From: Bacteroidaceae bacterium
GTDB taxonomy: Bacteria; Bacteroidota; Bacteroidia; Bacteroidales; Bacteroidaceae
DNA: 45,893 nt
NCBI GenBank assembly: GCA_024401225.1
Contig: JAKSLM010000019.1
Coordinates: forward strand, 1 to 45,893
Reading direction: 5' to 3'
Both the position numbers and the translations under genes were made by a program. Positions 9,478 to 17,097 of the stretch are shown in pieces. Position 1 is the stretch's first letter, and each line of letters begins with the position of its first letter. A model generated the notes under the pieces. The model was given only the letters and a program-made list of their open reading frames with translations, ran no database searches and was not told where the DNA came from.

Positions 9478-10608
9478 ATGACATTTACATTAGAACATAC
9501 GGATGCAAAGACCAACGCTCGTGCAGGTCTCATACATACGGATCATGGCGACATCCAAACTCCTATATTCATGCCAGTAGGTACGTTGGGTAGCGTAAAA
9601 GGCGTGCATCTACATGAGATAAAAGATGACATCAAGGCTCAGATCATACTTGGAAATACATACCATCTGTACCTTCGACCAGGACTTGAGGTGATAGAAC
9701 GCGCAGGCGGATTGCATCGCTTCAATGGATTCGGCCGTCCTATGCTTACCGACTCCGGCGGTTTCCAGGTGTTCTCGCTTGCAGGAATACGAAAGATACG
9801 TGAAGCAGGCGTAGAGTTCCGTTCGCATATAGATGGCAGCAAGCACAACTTCACTCCAGAAGGCGTGATGGACATAGAGCGAACCATCGGTGCTGACATC
9901 ATGATGGCATTTGACGAATGTCCTCCTGGCACAAGCGACTTTGAATACGCAAAGCGCTCATTGGCACTAACAGAGCGATGGTTGGATCGATGCATCAAGC
10001 GATTCAACGAGACGGAACCAAAGTACGGCTATCAGCAAAGCCTCTTCCCTATCGTCCAAGGATGCACCTACCCAGAACTGCGCAAACGTGCAGCTGAGAA
10101 TGTTGCCTCAAAGGGATGCGACGGAAATGCGATTGGAGGTCTGGCCGTAGGCGAGCCAACCGATGTGATGTACGAGATGATTGAGGTGGTAAATGCAATT
10201 CTGCCACAGGACAAGCCAAGATATCTGATGGGAGTAGGAACGCCTATCAACCTGCTTGAAGGAATAGAGCGCGGCATTGATATGTTTGACTGCGTGATGC
10301 CTACACGCAACGGACGAAACGCACAGATATTTACCAAGCATGGCACTATCAATCTGCGCAACAAGAAGTGGGAAATGGACTTCTCACCACTAGATCCTGA
10401 AGGCACCTCGTACGTTGACACAGCTTATACACGCGCATACGTACATCATTTATTTAAAGCGCAGGAACTCCTGGCTCTGCAGGTTGCATCAATCCACAAC
10501 CTTGCGTTCTACCTATGGCTCGTAGGCGAAGCAAGGCAGCACATCATAGCCGGCGATTTCAGCATCTGGAAAGCAAAGATGTGTGAAGAACTGGGCAGAC
10601 GCCTATAA
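9478..10608 (+). CDS. tgt: tRNA-guanine transglycosylase (queuine tRNA-ribosyltransferase)
   Basis: A 376-residue TGT that swaps guanine-34 of GUN-anticodon tRNAs for the queuosine precursor preQ1. Landmarks are the general-base region LTDSGGFQVFSL, the guanine/preQ1 pocket AFDECPPG, GGLAVGE, and the nucleophile Asp in FDCVMPTRNGRN. The length is normal. Where most bacterial TGTs have a CxCxxC zinc site just before RAYxHHL, this protein reads PEGTSYVDTAYTRAYVHHL, so the three zinc cysteines are absent while the downstream His (ASIHNL) remains. I believe related Bacteroidetes proteins share this, but I cannot check. It lies between lon and the lptG-like gene. Confidence 0.95.
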   Translation: MTFTLEHTDAKTNARAGLIHTDHGDIQTPIFMPVGTLGSVKGVHLHEIKDDIKAQIILGNTYHLYLRPGLEVIERAGGLHRFNGFGRPMLTDSGGFQVFSLAGIRKIREAGVEFRSHIDGSKHNFTPEGVMDIERTIGADIMMAFDECPPGTSDFEYAKRSLALTERWLDRCIKRFNETEPKYGYQQSLFPIVQGCTYPELRKRAAENVASKGCDGNAIGGLAVGEPTDVMYEMIEVVNAILPQDKPRYLMGVGTPINLLEGIERGIDMFDCVMPTRNGRNAQIFTKHGTINLRNKKWEMDFSPLDPEGTSYVDTAYTRAYVHHLFKAQELLALQVASIHNLAFYLWLVGEARQHIIAGDFSIWKAKMCEELGRRL

Positions 10609-10692
10609 CCATCGCATATACGAATAGAAGATTGACACAGCAACGGATACGTTCGTGTGTCACATTACACAACAAAAGACAATATATAAGAA

Positions 10693-11916
10693 GTGATAAT
10701 ATTTGATGTTCAAAACGGCAGATTGGTTCCTGTAAAAGGCGACCCGGAAGAGATCCGCCGATTCCTTGAGATACAAAAGGAATCAACGGGCTGGAGAGGT
10801 GTGCGCAAATGGTTCAGAGACCATAGTCTTCTGTCGCGACTTGACCGTTACATCATAGGAAAATTCCTCGGCACGTATTTCTTCTCCATAGCACTTATCA
10901 TCTCCATCGCGGTCGTGTTCGACTTCAACGAGCACATCGATAAGTTCCTTGAGAAGAATGCACCAATGAAGTCAATCCTCGTTGACTACTACATCAACTT
11001 CATCCCTTACTTCTCCAACCTTTTCAGTCAGTTGTTCGTGTTCATCTCCGTGATCTTCTTCACAACAAAACTGGCAGGCAACTCGGAGATCATAGCAATG
11101 ATGTCAACAGGCGTAAGCTTCAAGCGCTTGTTGCGCCCTTACATGATATCAGCAGCGTTCATCGGTGTACTGACTTATGTGTTAGGTGCTTACATCATTC
11201 CTGAGGGCAACGTGAAGCGAGTGAAGTTTGAGAACACTTACAAAAGAAGATATGTGGCCAACTTTACGACCAACGTCCAGCTTGAGGTTGACTCAGGAGT
11301 CATTGCTTACATAGGCAGGTATGAGGACGTGACAAAGACGGGATACGAGTTCACATTGGACAAGTTTGAGAATAAGAAACTGGTAAAGCATCTTCAAGCC
11401 TACACTATCCAGTACGACTCACTTGCTTCAGAACCTTATCACTGGATTATCAGCAATTTCCAGACACGCGACCTGCAGGGTATGCGAGAAGTGATAAAGA
11501 ATGGAGCACGCAAAGATACCATCATCAAGATGGAACCACAGGACTTCCTCATTCAGAAAGGACAGCAGGAGACTCTCACAACTCCTAAGCTGCGAAAATA
11601 TATTGAGCGACAGAAGCAGCGCGGATTTGCCAACATCAAGGAGTTTGAAGTTGAGTATTGGAAACGAGGTGCTTCAGCTTTCGCTGCGTTTATCCTGACA
11701 TTGATTGGTGTCTCACTTTCGGCACAGAAACGTAAGAATGGTCTCGGAGTATCGCTCGGTATAGGTCTTGCATTGAGCTTTGCCTACATCCTGTTCCAGA
11801 CGGTATCAGCGACGTTTGCCATCAATGCCGACTTCCCTCCTATGCTTGCAGCATGGTTGCCAAACATACTCTACACATTTATCGCTTTGTATTGCTATAC
11901 AAAAGCTCCAAAATAA
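10693..11916 (+). CDS. LptF/LptG (YjgP/YjgQ) family permease
   Basis: A 407-residue inner-membrane protein with the YjgP/YjgQ layout: two transmembrane helices near the N-terminus, a periplasmic jellyroll-like region of roughly 200 residues, and hydrophobic helices at the C-terminus. Family signs include LDRYIIGKFLGTY at the first helix and AAFILTLIGVSLSAQKRKNGLG near the end. LptF and LptG are the membrane subunits of the LptB2FG transporter that extracts lipopolysaccharide from the inner membrane. An LptC-like gene lies at 16245. The annotated start is a GTG at 10693; the roughly 50-residue hydrophilic extension before the first helix makes this start less certain. A short hairpin (10633-10662) lies in the gap after tgt. 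Confidence 0.85.
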   Translation: MIIFDVQNGRLVPVKGDPEEIRRFLEIQKESTGWRGVRKWFRDHSLLSRLDRYIIGKFLGTYFFSIALIISIAVVFDFNEHIDKFLEKNAPMKSILVDYYINFIPYFSNLFSQLFVFISVIFFTTKLAGNSEIIAMMSTGVSFKRLLRPYMISAAFIGVLTYVLGAYIIPEGNVKRVKFENTYKRRYVANFTTNVQLEVDSGVIAYIGRYEDVTKTGYEFTLDKFENKKLVKHLQAYTIQYDSLASEPYHWIISNFQTRDLQGMREVIKNGARKDTIIKMEPQDFLIQKGQQETLTTPKLRKYIERQKQRGFANIKEFEVEYWKRGASAFAAFILTLIGVSLSAQKRKNGLGVSLGIGLALSFAYILFQTVSATFAINADFPPMLAAWLPNILYTFIALYCYTKAPK

Positions 11917-11940
11917 CAATAGAATATCACAATCATAACA

Positions 11941-13239
11941 ATGTATTTTGACGAACTCGACTTATCGGACGACATACTTGACGCACTTGACTCAATGAAT
12001 TTCAGCCAGTGCACACCTATTCAGGAAAAAGCGATCCCGCCTATTCTTGAAGGACATGATGTAATGGGAATAGCACAAACAGGAACGGGTAAGACAGCAG
12101 CTTATCTGCTTCCCGTACTTGATGAATTGAGTAGTGGATACTACCCTCACGATGCCGTCAATTGCATCATCATGTCTCCAACGCGCGAACTTGCACAGCA
12201 GATTGACCAACAGGTACAAGGATTTGGTTATTACATTGATGGAGTGTCGAGCGTAGCCGTATATGGAGGAAATGACGGAGCAAGATTCGATCAGGAACGC
12301 AAGGGGCTTGAAATGGGTGCTGACATCATCATCGCTACGCCAGGCCGACTTATCAGCCATTTGAATGGAGGTCACATTGACCTCACGCGAGTATCATTTT
12401 TCATACTCGATGAGGCTGACCGCATGCTCGACATGGGTTTCTACGATGACATAATAAAGATAGCCAAGCATCTGGGAAACAACCATCAGACCATCTTGTT
12501 CTCGGCTACAATGCCTAATGAGATTCAGAAGCTTGCGCACACCCTTCTCCATGACCCTGTAGAGATAAAGATTGCAGTCAGCAAGCCTGCGGAGAAGATC
12601 AAGCAGACGGCTTTCGTATGTTACGACGGCATGAAAGATAAGATTGCTTTCAAGATTCTCGACGACAAGTCATTAGATCGTGTCATTCTGTTTGCATCAT
12701 CCAAGCAGAAAGTGAAAGAACTGGCACGAAGCATGAAGATGAAGGGACTGAACGTAGGTGCCATGCATTCCGACCTTGAGCAGAAGGAGCGAGATAAGAT
12801 AATGTACGAATTCAAGAACAGGCGAATCAGCATTCTTATTGCTACCGACATCGTAAGCCGAGGCATAGATATTGATGACATCCAACTTGTTGTCAACTAT
12901 GACGTACCACGTGACCCAGAGGACTACGTACACCGAATAGGACGTACTGCACGAGCTAATCGTGACGGTCAGGCTATCACCCTTGTAAACGAGAAAGACT
13001 GGCGATACCTGTTGAAGATAGAGCATCTCATCGAGAAGGAGATTGAGAAGCCAGAACTGCCTGAGGGATGTGGTGAAAAGCCCGCGATACAAGGGGCGCA
13101 TCATGGTAAGCATAGGGGCGGCAAGCATCGACATGGAAAGAAAAATGCAGACGCACCAAACAAAAACAATACGTCAAAAAAGGATGCGCAAAAGTCCAAT
13201 AATGCAAAAAAGAAGCATAAAAGCACAAATAATGCTTAA
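11941..13239 (+). CDS. DEAD-box ATP-dependent RNA helicase (RhlE-like)
   Basis: 432 residues with all the core motifs in order: Q-motif region (FSQCTPIQEKAIP), motif I AQTGTGKT, PTRELAQQ, TPGR, motif II DEAD, motif III SAT, and the C-terminal motifs ATDIVSRGIDID and HRIGRTAR. After the core, the last roughly 60 residues are low-complexity and very basic (Lys, His and Asn-rich), as in RhlE/CsdA-type helicases that bind rRNA or mRNA non-specifically. It probably acts in ribosome assembly or RNA turnover. It starts 24 bases after the LptG-like gene. Confidence 0.93.
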   Translation: MYFDELDLSDDILDALDSMNFSQCTPIQEKAIPPILEGHDVMGIAQTGTGKTAAYLLPVLDELSSGYYPHDAVNCIIMSPTRELAQQIDQQVQGFGYYIDGVSSVAVYGGNDGARFDQERKGLEMGADIIIATPGRLISHLNGGHIDLTRVSFFILDEADRMLDMGFYDDIIKIAKHLGNNHQTILFSATMPNEIQKLAHTLLHDPVEIKIAVSKPAEKIKQTAFVCYDGMKDKIAFKILDDKSLDRVILFASSKQKVKELARSMKMKGLNVGAMHSDLEQKERDKIMYEFKNRRISILIATDIVSRGIDIDDIQLVVNYDVPRDPEDYVHRIGRTARANRDGQAITLVNEKDWRYLLKIEHLIEKEIEKPELPEGCGEKPAIQGAHHGKHRGGKHRHGKKNADAPNKNNTSKKDAQKSNNAKKKHKSTNNA

Positions 13240-13254
13240 AAGATATGAATAAAT

Positions 13255-13285
13255 TTTGTCGTATCAGTTAAAACTTTTATTTTTG
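13255..13285 (+). promoter_or_regulatory. Promoter of the beta-barrel gene
   Basis: TTTG (13255-13258), then 19 bases, then TATTTTTG (13278-13285) is a full match to the Bacteroidetes consensus. It lies 18 bases before the ATG at 13304, giving a very short leader. Confidence 0.65.
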
Positions 13286-13303
13286 CATATAAATTTGATA
13301 TAA

Positions 13304-14668
13304 ATGGCTAATCTCAGATATACATTTCTAACAATAGCACTACTCTCTGCTGCACTTTGTGCAAAGGCGCAAAATGGAGTTAATTCGCCATATTCACGTT
13401 ATGGATTTGGCGTTTTGTCCGATCGCAGCATGGGTTTCAACAAAGGTATGGCAGGAGTTGCACAGGGATTCCGTGACGGACAGACCATCAACGTAGCCAA
13501 CCCTGCATCATATTCTGCCGTTGACACCCTTACCGCTCTCTTTGATCTTGGACTCACCCTTTCCAACAACAACTACAAGATGAGTGGATTGCAGAAGAAC
13601 ATTCGTAACTCAAGCTTCGATTACGCAGCAATGCATTTCCGCGTGGTGAAAGGACTTGGTGTAGCAGCAGGTGTACTCCCATTGTCAAACATCAACTACA
13701 GCTTTTCATCATCGGGTGAGAAACTGGAGAATACAGAAGACATCACATCGGGTTATAGCTTTAGCGGTAATGGAGGTCTGCGCCAGGTATTCGTAGGTTT
13801 GGGATGGCAGCCATTCAAGCCTATTTCCATCGGTGCTAACTTGTCTTACATCTGGGGTGAATATAATCATGACATGAAGATTGCATTCAGTCAGTCATCA
13901 GCCTTTTATACAGTAAGAAACTATTCTGCCGACATAAGCACATACAGCGCAGAGTTCGGTATCCAGTACACACAGCCAATATCAAAGAAAGACCGTATCA
14001 TCATCGGTGCAACATACGGACTTGGTCACGACATCAACAGTACAGCTTACCGCATCACACAGACTCAGTCGCAAGGTACAAGCAGCATAACTATTGAAGC
14101 AACCGACACAGCAAAAGTAAAGAATGCATTCCAGTTGCCACACACTTTTGCTGCAGGTATAACATTCTCACACTTAGATCTTTTAAAGATTGGACTTGAT
14201 GTGGAACTTCAGAAGTGGAGCAAAGCAAAATTCCCTAACAATGCAGTCAACGCAACTGATGCACAATCATCGTATGTTGCCACAACAGGACAGCTGTTTG
14301 ACAGGGAAAAGATAGCCATCGGCGCAAGCTACATTCCTAACCCATTCAGCGCTAAGTTTGCCAACCGTATAACTTACAAAGTGGGTGCTTACTATGCACG
14401 CAACTATGCTAAGGCTGATGTGTCAGGCAAGGTCAACACCCGTCCTACAGAATTTGGAATATCAGCTGGAGTGTCCCTTCCTATAGCAAACAAGCACCTG
14501 TGGAACGATTCCCCAATGGTCAACGTTTCTGTACAATGGGCTCGTACAAACATTCCATACTTGAGTTCAAACACAGGCTCAGAACAGAAACTCATAGAGA
14601 ACTATCTCCGCCTCAATGTCGGAATGACAATATCTGAGCGATGGTTCCATAAGTGGAAAGTAAAGTAA
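13304..14668 (+). CDS. Predicted outer-membrane beta-barrel protein
   Basis: I do not recognise a characterised family. The 454-residue product has a clear signal peptide (about 1-22, ending CAKAQ) and a mature body of alternating aromatic/hydrophobic strands with Gly- and Asn-rich turns, ending in a strand that includes MTISERWFHKWKVK. The N-terminal mature part (SPYSRYGFGVLSDRSMGFNKGMAGVA) resembles the PorV/FadL-like barrels common in Bacteroidetes. It heads a run of envelope genes (TPR-like protein, LptC, PpiD-like), suggesting a part in outer-membrane transport or assembly. Identity as a barrel is well supported, but its cargo is unknown. Confidence 0.75.
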   Translation: MANLRYTFLTIALLSAALCAKAQNGVNSPYSRYGFGVLSDRSMGFNKGMAGVAQGFRDGQTINVANPASYSAVDTLTALFDLGLTLSNNNYKMSGLQKNIRNSSFDYAAMHFRVVKGLGVAAGVLPLSNINYSFSSSGEKLENTEDITSGYSFSGNGGLRQVFVGLGWQPFKPISIGANLSYIWGEYNHDMKIAFSQSSAFYTVRNYSADISTYSAEFGIQYTQPISKKDRIIIGATYGLGHDINSTAYRITQTQSQGTSSITIEATDTAKVKNAFQLPHTFAAGITFSHLDLLKIGLDVELQKWSKAKFPNNAVNATDAQSSYVATTGQLFDREKIAIGASYIPNPFSAKFANRITYKVGAYYARNYAKADVSGKVNTRPTEFGISAGVSLPIANKHLWNDSPMVNVSVQWARTNIPYLSSNTGSEQKLIENYLRLNVGMTISERWFHKWKVK

Positions 14669-14746
14669 AGTTAATGATTTTATAAGGAACGTTAATTCAT
14701 TAAACTTTATCAATACATTGATATCATACTGACAAAAACAACAAAA

Positions 14747-14803
14747 CAATACACATAAAACAAAGCAATACACATAAAATAAAGTAATACGCAAAATAAT
14801 AAA
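14747..14803 (+). repeat. Three 19-bp tandem repeats in a 5' leader
   Basis: CAATACACATAAAACAAAG (14747-14765) is followed by a copy with one change (14766-14784) and a degenerate third copy (14785-14803). The array ends 17 bases before the ATG at 14821. It is A-rich, almost free of G, and probably unstructured. Confidence 0.8.
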
Positions 14804-14820
14804 CATTCAAATAATATTCT

Positions 14821-16245
14821 ATGAAAGGAAAATTCGTTTTAGCTAGCGCAATGGCTCTCTTCTCTCTCGGAGCTTCAGCACAGAGCCTTGCAGGAACTTC
14901 TTTGAACGATCGTATCGGTCACGGTCAGGACTCAATCGACGTACTCGGCAGCCTTAGCCTCTATCAGGATGCATTCAAGCGCCAGAGCTATGTTGAAGCA
15001 ATTGAGCCATGGGAATTCGTATTTGAAAAGGCACCGCTCTCAATGGTACGTATCTATAAGGATGGAGCTTGGATGTTCGAGAAGCTCTTTACCGACGAGA
15101 CTGATGCTGCTAAGAAGCAGGAATACTACGAGAAGCTTATGAAGGTGTACGATCAGCGTTTGAAGTACATGGACAAGCTCAATGAGTTTGCTTCAAAGAA
15201 GGACCAGTCATCAAAGGGTGGTATCACTTGCCGTAAGGCTTATGACTCTTACTTCTTCAATCCAAAGCCAGACGTAGCAACATCTTACGACCTCTTCAAG
15301 GAGGGTATCAATGATACTGGTAACGATACAGAAGGATTCGTGCTCTACGGATTCATGCAGCTCTCTGACTCACGCTACAAGTTCAACAACGACAAGTATC
15401 GTGAGGACTACATCAACGACTATCTCCTCGTAACTGATATCTGTAGCCGTCTTCTCGAGCAGGCTAACGAATACGAGACTACTACTCAGGTAAGCGAAGA
15501 TGGCGACACTACTGTTGTTCTTGCTCCAGAGGCAGAAAAGATCATCCAGGCATACCAGCCACCATTCGATCAGGCAGAAGCACTCTTCGTTGCATCAGGT
15601 GCTGCCGACTGTGACGCTCTCGACAAGATCTACCGTCCAAAGGTTGAGGCAAACAAGACCGACAACAACTTCCTCCAGGGAGTTCTTAAGGTTCTCTCAA
15701 GCTTCGACTGTGACAAGTCAGACCTTTATGACATCGCAGCTGACTACTCATACCAGATCAACAAGACTCCACAGGCTGCTATCGGTAAGGCTTCTAAGTG
15801 TCTGAAGGCTAACGACACAAATGGTGCCATCAAGTACTTCGATGAGGCAATCGACCTTCTCAACGACAATGCAAGCAAGGGTAAGTATGCTTACATCGTG
15901 GCAGCTCTCCTCTACAAGAAGGGCAACACAAGCGGATGTCTCAACTACATCTCAAAGACACTCCAGTACACACCAGGCAATGGTGGTGCATACCTTCTCA
16001 AGGCTAGCATCGTAGCTCGTTCTGGTAGCCGCAAGGACATCATGTCTACTGCACCTTACTGTCTTGCTATCGACCTTTGCAACAAGGCTAAGGCAGTTGA
16101 CCCATCATGTTCTGGTCGTGCTAACCGTGCCATCTCTAACTACTCTGCCAACCTCTATCCAAAGTCAGAAGGCTTCATGGCAGGTATCAAGCCAGGTACA
16201 CCAGCATCTACTGCTTACGGATCAACAACAATCCGTTTCCGTTAA
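14821..16245 (+). CDS. Exported TPR-like protein
   Basis: A 474-residue protein with a signal peptide (1-21, cut after GASAQ). The mature part is helical and resembles tetratricopeptide-type repeats: YVEAIEPWEFVFEKAP near the start, and KCLKANDTNGAIKYFDEAIDLL followed by a further pair near residues 320-400. It is therefore likely to be a periplasmic or outer-membrane-associated scaffold. Codon use is strongly biased toward a small codon set (AAG, TTC, CTC, GCT/GCA, CGT), unlike most of the window, which suggests high expression. The stop overlaps the start of lptC (TAATG), implying translational coupling. It is a conserved-looking Bacteroidales protein with no specific function I can name. 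Confidence 0.8.
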   Translation: MKGKFVLASAMALFSLGASAQSLAGTSLNDRIGHGQDSIDVLGSLSLYQDAFKRQSYVEAIEPWEFVFEKAPLSMVRIYKDGAWMFEKLFTDETDAAKKQEYYEKLMKVYDQRLKYMDKLNEFASKKDQSSKGGITCRKAYDSYFFNPKPDVATSYDLFKEGINDTGNDTEGFVLYGFMQLSDSRYKFNNDKYREDYINDYLLVTDICSRLLEQANEYETTTQVSEDGDTTVVLAPEAEKIIQAYQPPFDQAEALFVASGAADCDALDKIYRPKVEANKTDNNFLQGVLKVLSSFDCDKSDLYDIAADYSYQINKTPQAAIGKASKCLKANDTNGAIKYFDEAIDLLNDNASKGKYAYIVAALLYKKGNTSGCLNYISKTLQYTPGNGGAYLLKASIVARSGSRKDIMSTAPYCLAIDLCNKAKAVDPSCSGRANRAISNYSANLYPKSEGFMAGIKPGTPASTAYGSTTIRFR

Positions 16246-16868
16246 TGTTTAAGAAACTTACACATATTATAAGCATTGCAGCGGTATTAAGTACCGCTGC
16301 AATGTTATTATCGCTACAGTCATGCCACGAAGATGATGGACCTCACGGACCCGACATCGGCGAGCGTGACTCTCTTCCTGTTCTTGTGTCAAGAGGCGTC
16401 AGTCAGTTGATATCCGATTCGGGAATCATCAGATACAAGATCATCTCCGAGGATTGGTACATCTACGATAAGACTCCTGTTACATACTGGGCATTTGAAA
16501 AGGGCATGTTCCTTGAGCAGTTTGACGAGTCGTTCCATGTGGAGGCATTCATATCATGCGACACCGCTTACTATTATGATACCAAGAGATTGTGGGAATT
16601 GAGAGGACGCGTGTTCCTTAAAAACCTGAAGGGCGAGAAATTCCGCACATCCCTACTCTATTGGGATCAGTCAACACACCAAATCTATTCCGACCGCTAC
16701 ATGGAGATCGAAGGCGAGCAGCAACTGTCCGGATATGATTTCCGCTCAAACGAGCAGTTGACCGTATATCGAATCCACAACTCCAAGGGAGCCTTTCCAT
16801 TCTCAGAGGACAACGAGACTCCTACCCCTGAAGCATCAATGGAAGAGCAGCATTCTGATGACCTATAA
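16245..16868 (+). CDS. lptC: LptC-like LPS export protein
   Basis: 207 residues with an N-terminal hydrophobic segment ending in a possible lipobox (SLQSC) and an LptC/OstA-like beta-jellyroll body: VSQLISDSGIIRYKIISEDWYIYDK, then repeated short strands (AFISCDTAYYYDTKRLWELRG, EKFRTSLLYWDQSTHQIYSD). LptC receives LPS from LptB2FG and passes it to LptA in the periplasm. The gene overlaps the previous stop by one base (TAATG). The C-terminal 30 residues are acidic and low in complexity. LptC is usually anchored by one transmembrane helix; here a lipid anchor is also possible. Confidence 0.82.
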   Translation: MFKKLTHIISIAAVLSTAAMLLSLQSCHEDDGPHGPDIGERDSLPVLVSRGVSQLISDSGIIRYKIISEDWYIYDKTPVTYWAFEKGMFLEQFDESFHVEAFISCDTAYYYDTKRLWELRGRVFLKNLKGEKFRTSLLYWDQSTHQIYSDRYMEIEGEQQLSGYDFRSNEQLTVYRIHNSKGAFPFSEDNETPTPEASMEEQHSDDL

Positions 16869-16905
16869 CTTTAGTTATATATTCATCATTTGTAAAAGAC
16901 ACAAA

Positions 16906-16944
16906 GGTGATTTAGCACAAAATTCGGCTAAATCATCTTTTTTT
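16906..16944 (+). terminator. Intrinsic terminator after lptC
   Basis: A 9-bp stem TGATTTAGC (16908-16916) / GCTAAATCA (16927-16935) has a 10-base loop and is followed by TCTTTTTTT. It separates the TPR-lptC unit from the ppiD-like gene. Confidence 0.8.
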
Positions 16945-16999
16945 GTCTTATAATATAAAATATTTAAATGCGGATAGCGGTATTTCCCAAAAAAAACCG

Positions 17000-17007
17000 T
17001 AAATTTG
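17000..17007 (+). promoter_or_regulatory. -7 element of the ppiD-like gene
   Basis: TAAATTTG matches TAnnTTTG. The predicted start near 17013 leaves an A-rich leader of about 85 bases before the ATG at 17098. It argues against the in-frame GTG at 17035, which would lie only about 20 bases into the transcript. Confidence 0.55.
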
Positions 17008-17097
17008 TACGCTTTTTAGCGCTATGGCATAATTGTGCCATATCCACAACGGCAAATAAATAATAATAATAACAATAAAAATTACAATCAAAATCAA

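Noticed and set aside
10633-10662. Hairpin between tgt and the LptG-like gene as a terminator
   Set aside because: The stem is only about 7 bp with a long loop and no T run; the genes probably remain in one transcript.
17035-17097. Upstream GTG start for the PpiD-like protein
   Set aside because: It would add an Asn-rich stretch translated from an A-rich leader just after the predicted transcription start; MAALQKIR at 17098 is the family start.
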